From positions 1-41,474 of the forward strand of contig JACQZZ010000012.1 of NCBI GenBank assembly GCA_016213625.1: DNA of 41,474 nucleotides, read 5' to 3'. The position numbers and the translations under genes were made by a program. Source of the stretch: Actinomycetota bacterium. Its GTDB lineage: Bacteria > Actinomycetota > Acidimicrobiia > Acidimicrobiales > Ilumatobacteraceae. Below are positions 15,833 to 22,798 of the stretch, in pieces (the stretch's first letter is position 1; each line of letters begins with the position of its first letter). Under the pieces are notes generated by a model. That model ran no database searches. It was not told where the DNA came from and saw only the letters and a list, made by a program, of their open reading frames with translations.

Positions 15833-17106
15833 TCGCCGCGTCGGTGACCAACCTCGACATCTTGATGCTGGTCGCCATCCTGGTGCTGCTCGTCGCGCTC
15901 GTCTTCCTGGCCGTGGCCGAGATGGGTCTGTCGCGCATGAGCAAGCCGCGCGCCGCATCACTCGCCGACCAGGGTTCGAAATCGGGGAAGGCGTTGAAGC
16001 GCCTCGTCGACGAGCCCGAGCGGTGGGTGAACTCAGTGCTCCTCACGGTCAACACCTTCCAGACCATCCAGACCACCCTCACCGCCATCGTCGCCGCGCG
16101 CATCTTCGGCGGGTGGGCAGTGGCCATCGGTGTGGTCCTCAACGTGGTGGTGTTCTTCGTGCTCGCCGAGGCCGTGCCGAAGACCTACGCCGTGCTCTAC
16201 CCGCAACGGTCGGCGCTGCTGGCCGCTCGTCCGGTGTCGGCGCTGGTGGCCTTCCCACCGCTGCGGTGGGTGTCGCGCGGGCTCATCGGGCTCACCAACG
16301 TCATCGTGCGCGGCAAGGGTCTCGAGCGCGGCCCGTTCGTGTCGGAGAGCGAGCTGCTCGGCATCGTCGAGGGCGCGGTCGACGACGAGGTCATCGAAGA
16401 GGAAGAGCGCGAGCTCATCGAGAGCATCATCGAGTTCGGCGACACGGTCGCTCGCGAAGTGATGGTGCCGCGGCCCGACATCATCACCATCCCGCACACG
16501 GCCTCCATCACCGAGGCGCTCGACATCGCGCTCGAACACGGGTACAGCCGCATCCCGGTGGTGCACGACGACGAGGACGACGACGTGCTGGGTCTTGCGT
16601 TCGCCAAGGACCTCATGCGCGCCGAACGCGAGGGGCGTGGCGAGTCGCCGGCCACCGAGCTCATCCGCCCCGTGAGGTTCATCCCCGAGAACAAGCCGGT
16701 GAGCCGCCTGATGCGCGAGATGCAGGCCGAGAAGTTCCACCTTGCGCTCGTGGCCGACGAATACGGCGCGCTGGCCGGGCTGATCACGCTGGAGGACTGC
16801 CTGGAGGAACTCGTCGGCGAGATCATCGACGAGCACGACGAGGAGGACGACGAGGTGCAGTCGCTGGCCGACGGCGCCTACCTGGTCGACGGCGGCATGT
16901 CCATCGACGACCTCAACGACCTGCTCGGCACCAACATCCCCGACGACGACTGGGACACCGTCGCCGGCTTCCTCTTCGGCACGCTCGAGCACGTGCCGGC
17001 CGAAGGTGAATCCGTCGTTCGCGACGGCTGGCGCTTCATCGCCGCCGAGGTGGAGGGTCGCCGCATCCGTCAGGTGAAGGTCACCCTCGAACCCGACCAC
17101 GACTGA
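15829..17106 (+). CDS. CorC/HlyC-type CNNM-CBS membrane protein
   Basis: A 425-residue protein with a DUF21/CNNM transmembrane domain (about residues 1-185), two CBS domains (~200-330) and a C-terminal CorC_HlyC domain (~340-425). Landmarks are FLAVAEMGLSRMS in the first helix, LAEAVPKTYAVLYP, MVPRPDIITIPHTASI at the CBS start, EYGALAGLITLEDCLEELVGEI and the final GWRFIAAEVEGRRIRQVKV. Such proteins are linked to Mg2+ or Co2+ transport and are regularly encoded beside ybeY. AGGAG lies upstream of the ATG, which overlaps the ybeY stop. An 18-bp palindrome follows the stop. The cation is not known. Confidence 0.93.
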   Translation: MIAASVTNLDILMLVAILVLLVALVFLAVAEMGLSRMSKPRAASLADQGSKSGKALKRLVDEPERWVNSVLLTVNTFQTIQTTLTAIVAARIFGGWAVAIGVVLNVVVFFVLAEAVPKTYAVLYPQRSALLAARPVSALVAFPPLRWVSRGLIGLTNVIVRGKGLERGPFVSESELLGIVEGAVDDEVIEEEERELIESIIEFGDTVAREVMVPRPDIITIPHTASITEALDIALEHGYSRIPVVHDDEDDDVLGLAFAKDLMRAEREGRGESPATELIRPVRFIPENKPVSRLMREMQAEKFHLALVADEYGALAGLITLEDCLEELVGEIIDEHDEEDDEVQSLADGAYLVDGGMSIDDLNDLLGTNIPDDDWDTVAGFLFGTLEHVPAEGESVVRDGWRFIAAEVEGRRIRQVKVTLEPDHD

Positions 17107-17123
17107 CCCCACACGCGAACGTG

Positions 17124-17141
17124 AGTTCCGACGTCGGAACT
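17124..17141. terminator. Perfect 18-bp palindrome between convergent corC-like and MFS genes
   Basis: AGTTCCGAC (17124-17132) is exactly complementary to GTCGGAACT (17133-17141). It begins 17 nt after the corC-like stop and ends 17 nt before the MFS stop. As RNA it can form a stem with a small ACGT loop. GAAGTTCT follows on the plus side, a weakly T-rich tail, and forms a second small AACT/AGTT repeat. Confidence 0.55.
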
Positions 17142-17158
17142 GAAGTTCTGATGCAGGG

Positions 17159-18475
17159 CTAGAGGAGGTCGTCGAGGAGGTCGTCCATCGGGTCGCGGGG
17201 GATGCCGTCGGGCGTGTCGTCGAACGCGGTGGGGTTCATCGGACGCGGCGCATTGGCGGCCACGGCGGCGGCGATGTCGCGCTCGCGCAGGTTGATGACG
17301 ATGATCAAGTAGGCCACCAACATCACGGCGGCACCGGCGAAGTACGGGGCGCGCAGCCCAAGGTTCTGGGCCACCACGCCACCGATGAACGCACCCACCG
17401 GCATGGCTCCCCAGCTGATCCAGCGGAACACGCTGTTCACCCGACCGAAGAGGTGGTCGGGCACCATTTGCTGGCGCAGCGTGACCGCGATGATGCTCCA
17501 CACCGTGATCATCGCCGCCTGCACGGTGGTCATCAGCACCACCCACCACGCCACGGGCAGCGTGCCGATGGCGGCCATCGTGACCACCGGCGAGAACGAC
17601 GCGACGAGGATGGCGAACCGCCGCCCCATGCGGTTCACCAACCAGCCGCCGGCGACACCGGCCATGATGCTGCCCGCGCCGACGATGGCGATGAGCAGAC
17701 CGAAGCCGCGGCTGCTGATGCCCAGTTCCTCGGTGGCGAACAGCACGAACGTGCTCTCGCACGCGGCGAACGCGAAGTTGGTGAGGCCCAGCGCCAGCGC
17801 GAGGTTGCGCAACAGGCGATGCCGGAACAGCCACCGCACGCCGGTGCGGATCTGCCGGCGCCAGCCGATGTCGAGACCGACGCTCGTGGGCCGGAAGTTC
17901 CCGCGCAGGCTGGCGGCGAGCAACGCGGCGACCACGAAGCTGACGGCGTCGATGCCGAACGGCAGCCACACGGCCACGGCGAACAGGATGCTGCCGATGG
18001 GTGCACCCACGAACGTGTTGCCACTGATCTCGACCGCGTAGCGGAGCCCATTCGCCCGCGGCAACTGCTCGCTGGTCACGATGGCCGGAAGGATGGTCTG
18101 CGAGGTGGAGTCGAAGAACACCTCGCCGACACCGAGGCCGAACGCGAGCACCCAGAGCATCCACACCTGCACCTCGGTGAACGCGGCCACGGCGGCGAGG
18201 CCGCCGATGAGCGCGCCGCGGCACATGTCGGCGGTGACGAGCACTCGCTTGCGATCTGTGCGATCGATGAGTGCGCCGACGGGCAGGGCGAAGAGCAACC
18301 AGGGGATGCTGAAGAACGTGGAGATCAGCCCCACCGAGACGCGGCTGTCGGTGATCCGCGCCGCCAGCAACGGCAACGCGGCGATGAGCATTCCATCGCC
18401 GACGTTCGAGATCGCGCTGGCGGTCCAGAGGCGCCAGTACGCAGCGGGAAGGCGAGCGGTGGGGCCGGTGCTCAC
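17159..18475 (-). CDS. MFS transporter, MFS_3 / EntS-like exporter
   Basis: A 438-residue major facilitator with about twelve hydrophobic helices. The N-terminus (YWRLWTASAISNVGDGM) and the loop ALPVGALIDRTDRKRVLV, the conserved loop 2-3 motif, match the MFS_3 group that includes the enterobactin exporter EntS and macrolide efflux proteins. The second-half loop GGWLVNRMGRRFAILV repeats the motif. The C-terminal tail is acidic (MDDLLDDLL). The start is GTG 18475, which shares GTGA with the stop of the upstream SDR, so the pair is translationally coupled. The open frame continues far upstream in the wrong frame over the SDR and was trimmed. The substrate is unknown. Confidence 0.9.
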   Translation of the reverse strand: MSTGPTARLPAAYWRLWTASAISNVGDGMLIAALPLLAARITDSRVSVGLISTFFSIPWLLFALPVGALIDRTDRKRVLVTADMCRGALIGGLAAVAAFTEVQVWMLWVLAFGLGVGEVFFDSTSQTILPAIVTSEQLPRANGLRYAVEISGNTFVGAPIGSILFAVAVWLPFGIDAVSFVVAALLAASLRGNFRPTSVGLDIGWRRQIRTGVRWLFRHRLLRNLALALGLTNFAFAACESTFVLFATEELGISSRGFGLLIAIVGAGSIMAGVAGGWLVNRMGRRFAILVASFSPVVTMAAIGTLPVAWWVVLMTTVQAAMITVWSIIAVTLRQQMVPDHLFGRVNSVFRWISWGAMPVGAFIGGVVAQNLGLRAPYFAGAAVMLVAYLIIVINLRERDIAAAVAANAPRPMNPTAFDDTPDGIPRDPMDDLLDDLL

Positions 18476-19245
18476 TCGGCAGGCGACGCGAGCCGCGCGA
18501 ACGCGGCCGGCAGATCGGGGTAGCGCTTCGTCGACGCCCCGCCGTCGACCGGGAAGAGGCTGCCGCTGACGAACGTGGACTCGGGCCCCGCCAGGAACGA
18601 CGCCATGTTCGCCACGTCGCTCGGCTGGGCGAATCGTCCGACGGTGGTGTTGTCGACGAACTCCTCCACCACACCGGGCACCATGAAGAACGCGCCGGTG
18701 GCGGCGGTCTCGACCAGGCCGGGGGCGATGGTGTTCACCCGAATGCCGCGAGCACCGAGCTCCATCGCCGCCACCTTGCTGAGCATCACCACCCCGGCCT
18801 TGGCCGCGCAGTACGCGCTCATGCCAGAGGACGGCTGCGTGGCGTTCAACGACGCGATGGTGATGATGCTGCCGCCGTCGTGCGTGACCGGCGCGCTGTG
18901 TTTGACCGTGAGGAACACACCGGTGAGGCACAGATCGAGAATGGCCTGCCACTCGGACAACGGGTGGTCGATGATGGCGGAGAACGCACCGCGGCCCGCG
19001 TTCGCGACCACGACATCGAGCCCACCCAACGACGAGGCGTACTCGCAGGTCTCGGCCACCGACTCCTCGGAGGTGACGTCGCACTGCGACGTGACCACGG
19101 AATCGCCGAACGCAGTGCGCACGGCGTCGAGCCCCGCCAGGTCGATGTCGGCGGCGAGCACGCGCATGCCATCGGCGACGAGTCGTTCGGTGATGGCGCG
19201 GCCGATACCCGAAGCCGCGCCGGTGACCAGGGCCAGGCGCTCCAT
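18472..19245 (-). CDS. Short-chain dehydrogenase/reductase (SDR)
   Basis: A 257-residue classical SDR with an intact TGAASGIG cofactor loop (residues 8-15), CDV near 55-57, NAG at 82-84 and the catalytic Ser132, Tyr145 and Lys149 (YCAAK). The C-terminal SGSLFPVDGG is typical. It lies between menE (10 nt upstream on the same strand) and the MFS gene (4-nt overlap), so menE, SDR and exporter probably form one transcript. There is no known step of classical menaquinone synthesis for an SDR, so its substrate is unknown; the MFS partner suggests handling of a small secreted or toxic compound. Confidence 0.9.
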   Translation of the reverse strand: MERLALVTGAASGIGRAITERLVADGMRVLAADIDLAGLDAVRTAFGDSVVTSQCDVTSEESVAETCEYASSLGGLDVVVANAGRGAFSAIIDHPLSEWQAILDLCLTGVFLTVKHSAPVTHDGGSIITIASLNATQPSSGMSAYCAAKAGVVMLSKVAAMELGARGIRVNTIAPGLVETAATGAFFMVPGVVEEFVDNTTVGRFAQPSDVANMASFLAGPESTFVSGSLFPVDGGASTKRYPDLPAAFARLASPAE

Positions 19246-19255
19246 CGAGGCGACG

Positions 19256-20392
19256 TTAGTGGGCGCCGCCCGGCTGCTCGGGGGATGCCGCGAGCAGATG
19301 ACGCTGCACCTTGCCCAGCGCGGTGCGGGGCAGCGTCGCGACCACCCGTACCTCCTTGGGAGCGCAGAACGCAGGAAGCTCCTCGCCGATCGCGGCTCTC
19401 AGCTCGGCCACGGTGGGGGGAGCGGCGCCGCGGTCGGGCACCACCCATGCCACGACCCGTTGCCCCCACTCGTCATCGGGCACGCCGGCCACCGCCACCT
19501 CCGCCACCCCTGGGAGCCCGCCCAACACGGTCTCGACGGCATCGGGCCACACGTTCTCGCCGCCGGTGATGATGAGGTCGCCGCGTCGGCCTTCCACGTG
19601 CAACGTGCCGTCGGGGAGCCACTGTCCCAGGTCGCCGGTGTGCAGCCAGCCGTCGCCGTCGAGTGGTGTCGTGCCATCGCGGTACTCCCGCAGCAGCATC
19701 GGGCCCCGCAGCAGCACTTCGCCGTCGTCGGCGAGGCGCACGTCGACCCCACCCAGCGGGCGTCCGTCGTAGACCACACCACTACCGGTCTCGGTGAGTC
19801 CGTAGGTGGTGTGCGAGTTCGGGGGGCGATCGGCCGGCGGCCGAGCGCCGCCGAGCACGATGACGCGGAACAGCGCCGGGTCGATGCGCCGCAGCGCCGT
19901 GGCCACCAGGCTGACCGCAGTGGCGCCGTTGCGTGCGGCCTGCTCGACGGCATTGGCGTGGAAACCGTCGTGCACCACCAGCCCGGTGCCGGTGTGCAGG
20001 GCCCTCGTGACGACCGACATCCCGCCCACGTGCGACAGCGGCAGACAGGCGAGCCAGGTGTCGGCGTGCGTGATGCCGAGGTGCTCCGACGTGGCGAGCG
20101 CCGACGCCTGCACCGCGGCGTGGGTGAGCACCACACCTTTCGGTGCGCCGGTGGAGCCGCTGGTGGCCATGACCAGCGCGTCGCCCTCCTGCACACCTCG
20201 TCCATCGAGGGTGTGTGTGCCGTGCTCGTCGACGAGGCGATCCGGCTGCATCGCCCGCAGCAGCGCCGCACGGGCGGGTGGCGGGAGTCGCCGGTCGATG
20301 GGGAGCACGGCGTGCCCTTCGTCCCACGCGTGCCGCAGTGTCGTGACGAACGCCGGGCCGCCAGGCAGGTCGATCGCGACGAGATGTGGCAC
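19256..20392 (-). CDS. menE: O-succinylbenzoate-CoA ligase (MenE)
   Basis: A 378-residue AMP-forming ligase of the ANL family that would activate o-succinylbenzoate to its CoA thioester in menaquinone synthesis. Motifs are the P-loop ATSGSTGAPKG (~76-86), HTTYGLTETGSG (A5), DGWLHTGDLG (A7), EGRRGDLIITGGENVWP (hinge) and the catalytic Lys in RTALGKVQRH (A10). It is short for the superfamily, with a reduced N-terminal domain. The substrate is inferred from neighbouring menA, menH, menD, menF and menG. GTG 20392 was chosen over an upstream TTG at 20425 because TAGCCT lies 7 nt before it and because the protein then starts PHLVAIDLPGG. Confidence 0.9.
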   Translation of the reverse strand: MPHLVAIDLPGGPAFVTTLRHAWDEGHAVLPIDRRLPPPARAALLRAMQPDRLVDEHGTHTLDGRGVQEGDALVMATSGSTGAPKGVVLTHAAVQASALATSEHLGITHADTWLACLPLSHVGGMSVVTRALHTGTGLVVHDGFHANAVEQAARNGATAVSLVATALRRIDPALFRVIVLGGARPPADRPPNSHTTYGLTETGSGVVYDGRPLGGVDVRLADDGEVLLRGPMLLREYRDGTTPLDGDGWLHTGDLGQWLPDGTLHVEGRRGDLIITGGENVWPDAVETVLGGLPGVAEVAVAGVPDDEWGQRVVAWVVPDRGAAPPTVAELRAAIGEELPAFCAPKEVRVVATLPRTALGKVQRHLLAASPEQPGGAH

Positions 20393-20405
20393 GAACCGCA
20401 GGCTA
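20393..20405 (-). promoter_or_regulatory. Leaderless-type -10 of menE
   Basis: TAGCCT (20405-20400, minus) ends 7 nt before GTG 20392. It shares two bases with the menA -10 on the other strand, so the two promoters overlap. Confidence 0.5.
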
Positions 20406-20415
20406 TTCGGCGAGA
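20404..20415 (+). promoter_or_regulatory. Candidate -10 of menA
   Basis: TATTCG (20404-20409) ends 6 nt before ATG 20416. It lacks the final T of TANNNT, so the match is weaker than at menE. Confidence 0.35.
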
Positions 20416-21291
20416 ATGGCCGCAATGAATCGTTGGCTGCTCGGTGCCCGTCCTCGAACCCTTCCCGCGGCGGTCGTGCCGGTGGCGCTCGGCACCGCTG
20501 CGGCCGTCGGCGAGGTGGGGGCGGTGTGGTGGCGAGCAGCGCTCGCGCTGGTCGTTTCGCTGGCGTTGCAGGTGGGCGTGAACTACGCCAACGACTACAG
20601 CGACGGCGTGCGCGGCACCGACGACGTGCGGGTCGGCCCGGCTCGTCTGGTGGGCGGCGGACTGGCTTCGGCAGGGCAGGTGAAACGCGCTGCCTTCGCC
20701 GCGTTCGGTGTGGCCGCGGTGTGCGGCCTGGTGCTGGCGGCGGTGACCACGTGGTGGTTGCTACTGGTGGGCGCGCTGGCGATTCTGGCGGGTTGGTTCT
20801 ACACCGGTGGTCCGAAGCCGTACGGCTACCTCGGCCTCGGTGAGGTGTTCGTGTTCGTGTTCTTCGGCCTGGTCGCGACCGCGGGCACGACGTTCGTGGT
20901 GTGCGAACGCATCACGGCGATCTCGTGGCTGGCCGCGTGCATGGCGGGATGTCTGGCGTGCGCGTTGCTCGTGGTGAACAACCTGCGCGACATCCCCACC
21001 GACCGCGAGGTGGGCAAGCGCACACTCGCGGTGCGACTGGGCGATGCCCGCACGCGGTGGCTGTACATCGGATTGCTGTCGGCGGCGTTCCTGCTGGTGG
21101 CGGCCATCGCGATCGCCGGTCGCCCCATTGCACTCGTCGGCATCCTCGGTGTCGTCGTTGCCGCCCCGGCCGAACGGGCCGTGCGCAACGGAGCCGTCGG
21201 GCGCGACCTCATCCCGGTGCTCGGTGCCACGGGAAAGGTGCAGATGGTGACGGGGTTGCTCACCGCACTGGGTATCGCCGTGTCGGCCTGA
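20416..21291 (+). CDS. menA: 1,4-dihydroxy-2-naphthoate polyprenyltransferase (MenA)
   Basis: A 291-residue UbiA-superfamily prenyltransferase, an integral membrane enzyme that attaches the isoprenoid chain to DHNA with loss of CO2. The two Asp-rich Mg-diphosphate sites are NYANDYSDGVRGTD (first, residues ~56-69) and DIPTDREVGKRTLAVRLG (second), separated by hydrophobic helices. The N-terminal LLGARPRTLPAAVVPVALG is diagnostic for MenA. The start is ATG 20416, or ATG 20425 three codons later; both leave only about 23-32 nt to the divergent menE start. The next gene, menH, is convergent and ends 4 nt away. Confidence 0.95.
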   Translation: MAAMNRWLLGARPRTLPAAVVPVALGTAAAVGEVGAVWWRAALALVVSLALQVGVNYANDYSDGVRGTDDVRVGPARLVGGGLASAGQVKRAAFAAFGVAAVCGLVLAAVTTWWLLLVGALAILAGWFYTGGPKPYGYLGLGEVFVFVFFGLVATAGTTFVVCERITAISWLAACMAGCLACALLVVNNLRDIPTDREVGKRTLAVRLGDARTRWLYIGLLSAAFLLVAAIAIAGRPIALVGILGVVVAAPAERAVRNGAVGRDLIPVLGATGKVQMVTGLLTALGIAVSA

Positions 21292-21295
21292 TTCG

Positions 21296-22123
21296 TCAAA
21301 CCGCGAGCCAGCGGGCCAGCGTCTCGACCACGACGGCCGGTTGCTGGAGGTGCACCGCGTGCGCCGCGTCGGGCACGAGCTCGCACGTGCCGCGCGGCAC
21401 CATGTCGGCGATCTGACGGGCGATCGCGGCGAACTTCTCGTCGCGCTCGCCGGCCATGGCCAGCACCGGCATGTTCAGTTCGCGCAGCCGGGGCCACAGC
21501 GAGCCCTGCGCACCGGTGCCGGCGAGGCGAAGGCTGCTGGCGAGTCCCTCGGGTGTGTTGCGCAACCGATCGTCCATGTCGGCGGGGGACACCGCGAGTC
21601 CGCCGAACAGGGGGAGTGCCACCCACTCGCGCAGGAACGCCTCGAGGCCGATCTCGCCCATGCGCTCGATGACTTGATCGTCGCTCTCGCGCCGCCTCGC
21701 CCGTTCGTCCTCGCTGTCGATGCCGGGGTTGGCGCCGATGGTGACGAGCGACTCGACGAGGTCGGGATACATCAGGGCGACGTGGAGTGCGGCCCTACCG
21801 CCCAGGCTGTAGCCGACGTACGTGGCACGAGCCCCCATCGCGGCCACCATGTCGGCGGTGCGGCGCAGGTCGGCGCGAACGTTGGCGGAGTCGCCGTGGC
21901 CGGGCAGGTCGATCACCATGCACTCATGCCCGCGGCGGGCGAACTCCTCGGCGATGGGACGCCACGAGGTGCTGGTCTGGGTGAAGCCGTGCAGGAACAC
22001 CAGCCGCGACCCGTCGTCGGGACCGGACACGTGTGCGGCGAGCCGACCGGAGAGAGGACGCCAGACGACCGGCTGCGGCGGCTCCCAGGGCGAACCCGTG
22101 TTCGGCGCGGCGGTGTCAGCCAT
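21296..22123 (-). CDS. menH: Alpha/beta hydrolase, MenH-type SHCHC synthase
   Basis: A 275-residue alpha/beta hydrolase fold protein. FLHGFTQTSTSW carries the oxyanion-loop HG. The nucleophile elbow is GYSLGGRAALH (Ser106), GERDEKF is near the acidic position and the catalytic His is in DAAHAVHLQQP (His255). The GYSLGGR elbow and its position between menA and menD point to MenH, which removes pyruvate from SEPHCHC to give SHCHC. A first ~20-residue Pro-rich stretch precedes the fold. The ATG lies inside the 3' end of the frnE-like gene (8-nt overlap). An unrelated hydrolase function cannot be excluded. Confidence 0.82.
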   Translation of the reverse strand: MADTAAPNTGSPWEPPQPVVWRPLSGRLAAHVSGPDDGSRLVFLHGFTQTSTSWRPIAEEFARRGHECMVIDLPGHGDSANVRADLRRTADMVAAMGARATYVGYSLGGRAALHVALMYPDLVESLVTIGANPGIDSEDERARRRESDDQVIERMGEIGLEAFLREWVALPLFGGLAVSPADMDDRLRNTPEGLASSLRLAGTGAQGSLWPRLRELNMPVLAMAGERDEKFAAIARQIADMVPRGTCELVPDAAHAVHLQQPAVVVETLARWLAV

Positions 22124-22766
22124 TGCGGCGTTCGAGCAGGCGGTGGACGACGTTGACGAACGTGTCGGGTTCCTGTGCCCCGGGTATGGCCCATTTGCCG
22201 TCGAGCACGAAGGTGGGCACCGCGGTGATCTCGGCCTCGGCGGCCATGCGCAGCTCGGCCTGCACCTCGGCGGTGCCGTCGTCGCTCAGGAGGAACTCGA
22301 GCACGCGATCGGCCGGCATACCCACCTCACCGGCGCACTCGGCCAGCACCTCGGGCGTGCCGATGTCGAGCCCGTCGGTGAAGTACGCCTTCAGCAGTCG
22401 CTCCTTCAGCGCGTACTGATGACCGGTGGCCTCGGCCAACCACAGCAGCCGGTGGGCGAGCAGGGTGTTCGCTCGCAGCGCACGATCCATGCGGAAGTCG
22501 AGACCTTCCTGGGCGGCGATGGAGCTGACGTGGTGGATGATCTGTTCGGCGCGCTCTGGGCCGCCGAACTTCTTCGCGTACGCCTCCACGACGGGACCCG
22601 ACGTGCCGGGCGACGCGGTGGGGTCGAGCTGATACGGACGGAACACGACCTCGATGTTCACCTCGTCGCGCAGGAGCTCGACCGCCTTCTCGAACCGTCG
22701 CTTCCCGATGTAGCACCACGGGCAGACGACGTCGGACCAGATCTCCACGCTCACGGTCGGTAGCAC
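22116..22766 (-). CDS. DsbA family oxidoreductase, FrnE-like
   Basis: A 216-residue thioredoxin-fold protein of the DsbA/FrnE group. The active-site CPWC (Cys15-Cys18) occurs in WSDVVCPWCYIGKRR, the cis-Pro is in ITAVPTFVLDGKWAIPGAQ, and the central helical insertion is complete. No signal peptide is present, so it should act in the cytoplasm as a disulfide oxidoreductase or isomerase. GTG 22766 is supported by TATCCT 7 nt upstream; GTG 22754 is an alternative. It overlaps menH by 8 nt and is divergent from menD. No direct role in menaquinone synthesis is known. Confidence 0.9.
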   Translation of the reverse strand: MLPTVSVEIWSDVVCPWCYIGKRRFEKAVELLRDEVNIEVVFRPYQLDPTASPGTSGPVVEAYAKKFGGPERAEQIIHHVSSIAAQEGLDFRMDRALRANTLLAHRLLWLAEATGHQYALKERLLKAYFTDGLDIGTPEVLAECAGEVGMPADRVLEFLLSDDGTAEVQAELRMAAEAEITAVPTFVLDGKWAIPGAQEPDTFVNVVHRLLERRNG

Positions 22767-22779
22767 GAGGCCGAGGATA
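22767..22779 (-). promoter_or_regulatory. Leaderless-type -10 of frnE-like gene
   Basis: TATCCT (22779-22774, minus) ends 7 nt before GTG 22766. It overlaps the left arm of the palindrome at 22776-22789. Confidence 0.5.
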
Positions 22780-22789
22780 CGCCCGTATC
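22776..22789. promoter_or_regulatory. Palindrome between frnE-like and menD promoters
   Basis: GATACG-CC-CGTATC is a 14-bp perfect inverted repeat, placed so that one arm overlaps the frnE -10 and the other overlaps the menD -10. It could be an operator controlling both directions, or simply the by-product of two facing TA-rich hexamers. Confidence 0.4.
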
Positions 22790-22798
22790 GTGGCCGAC
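22786..22798 (+). promoter_or_regulatory. Leaderless-type -10 of menD
   Basis: TATCGT (22786-22791) ends 7 nt before ATG 22799. This favours that ATG over the in-frame GTG at 22790, which lies inside the hexamer. Confidence 0.5.

Noticed and set aside
17159..19084. A 641-codon frame fusing MFS to upstream sequence.
   Set aside because: The upstream 203 codons overlap the well-supported SDR in another frame. The GTGA junction at 18475 gives a normal MFS start.
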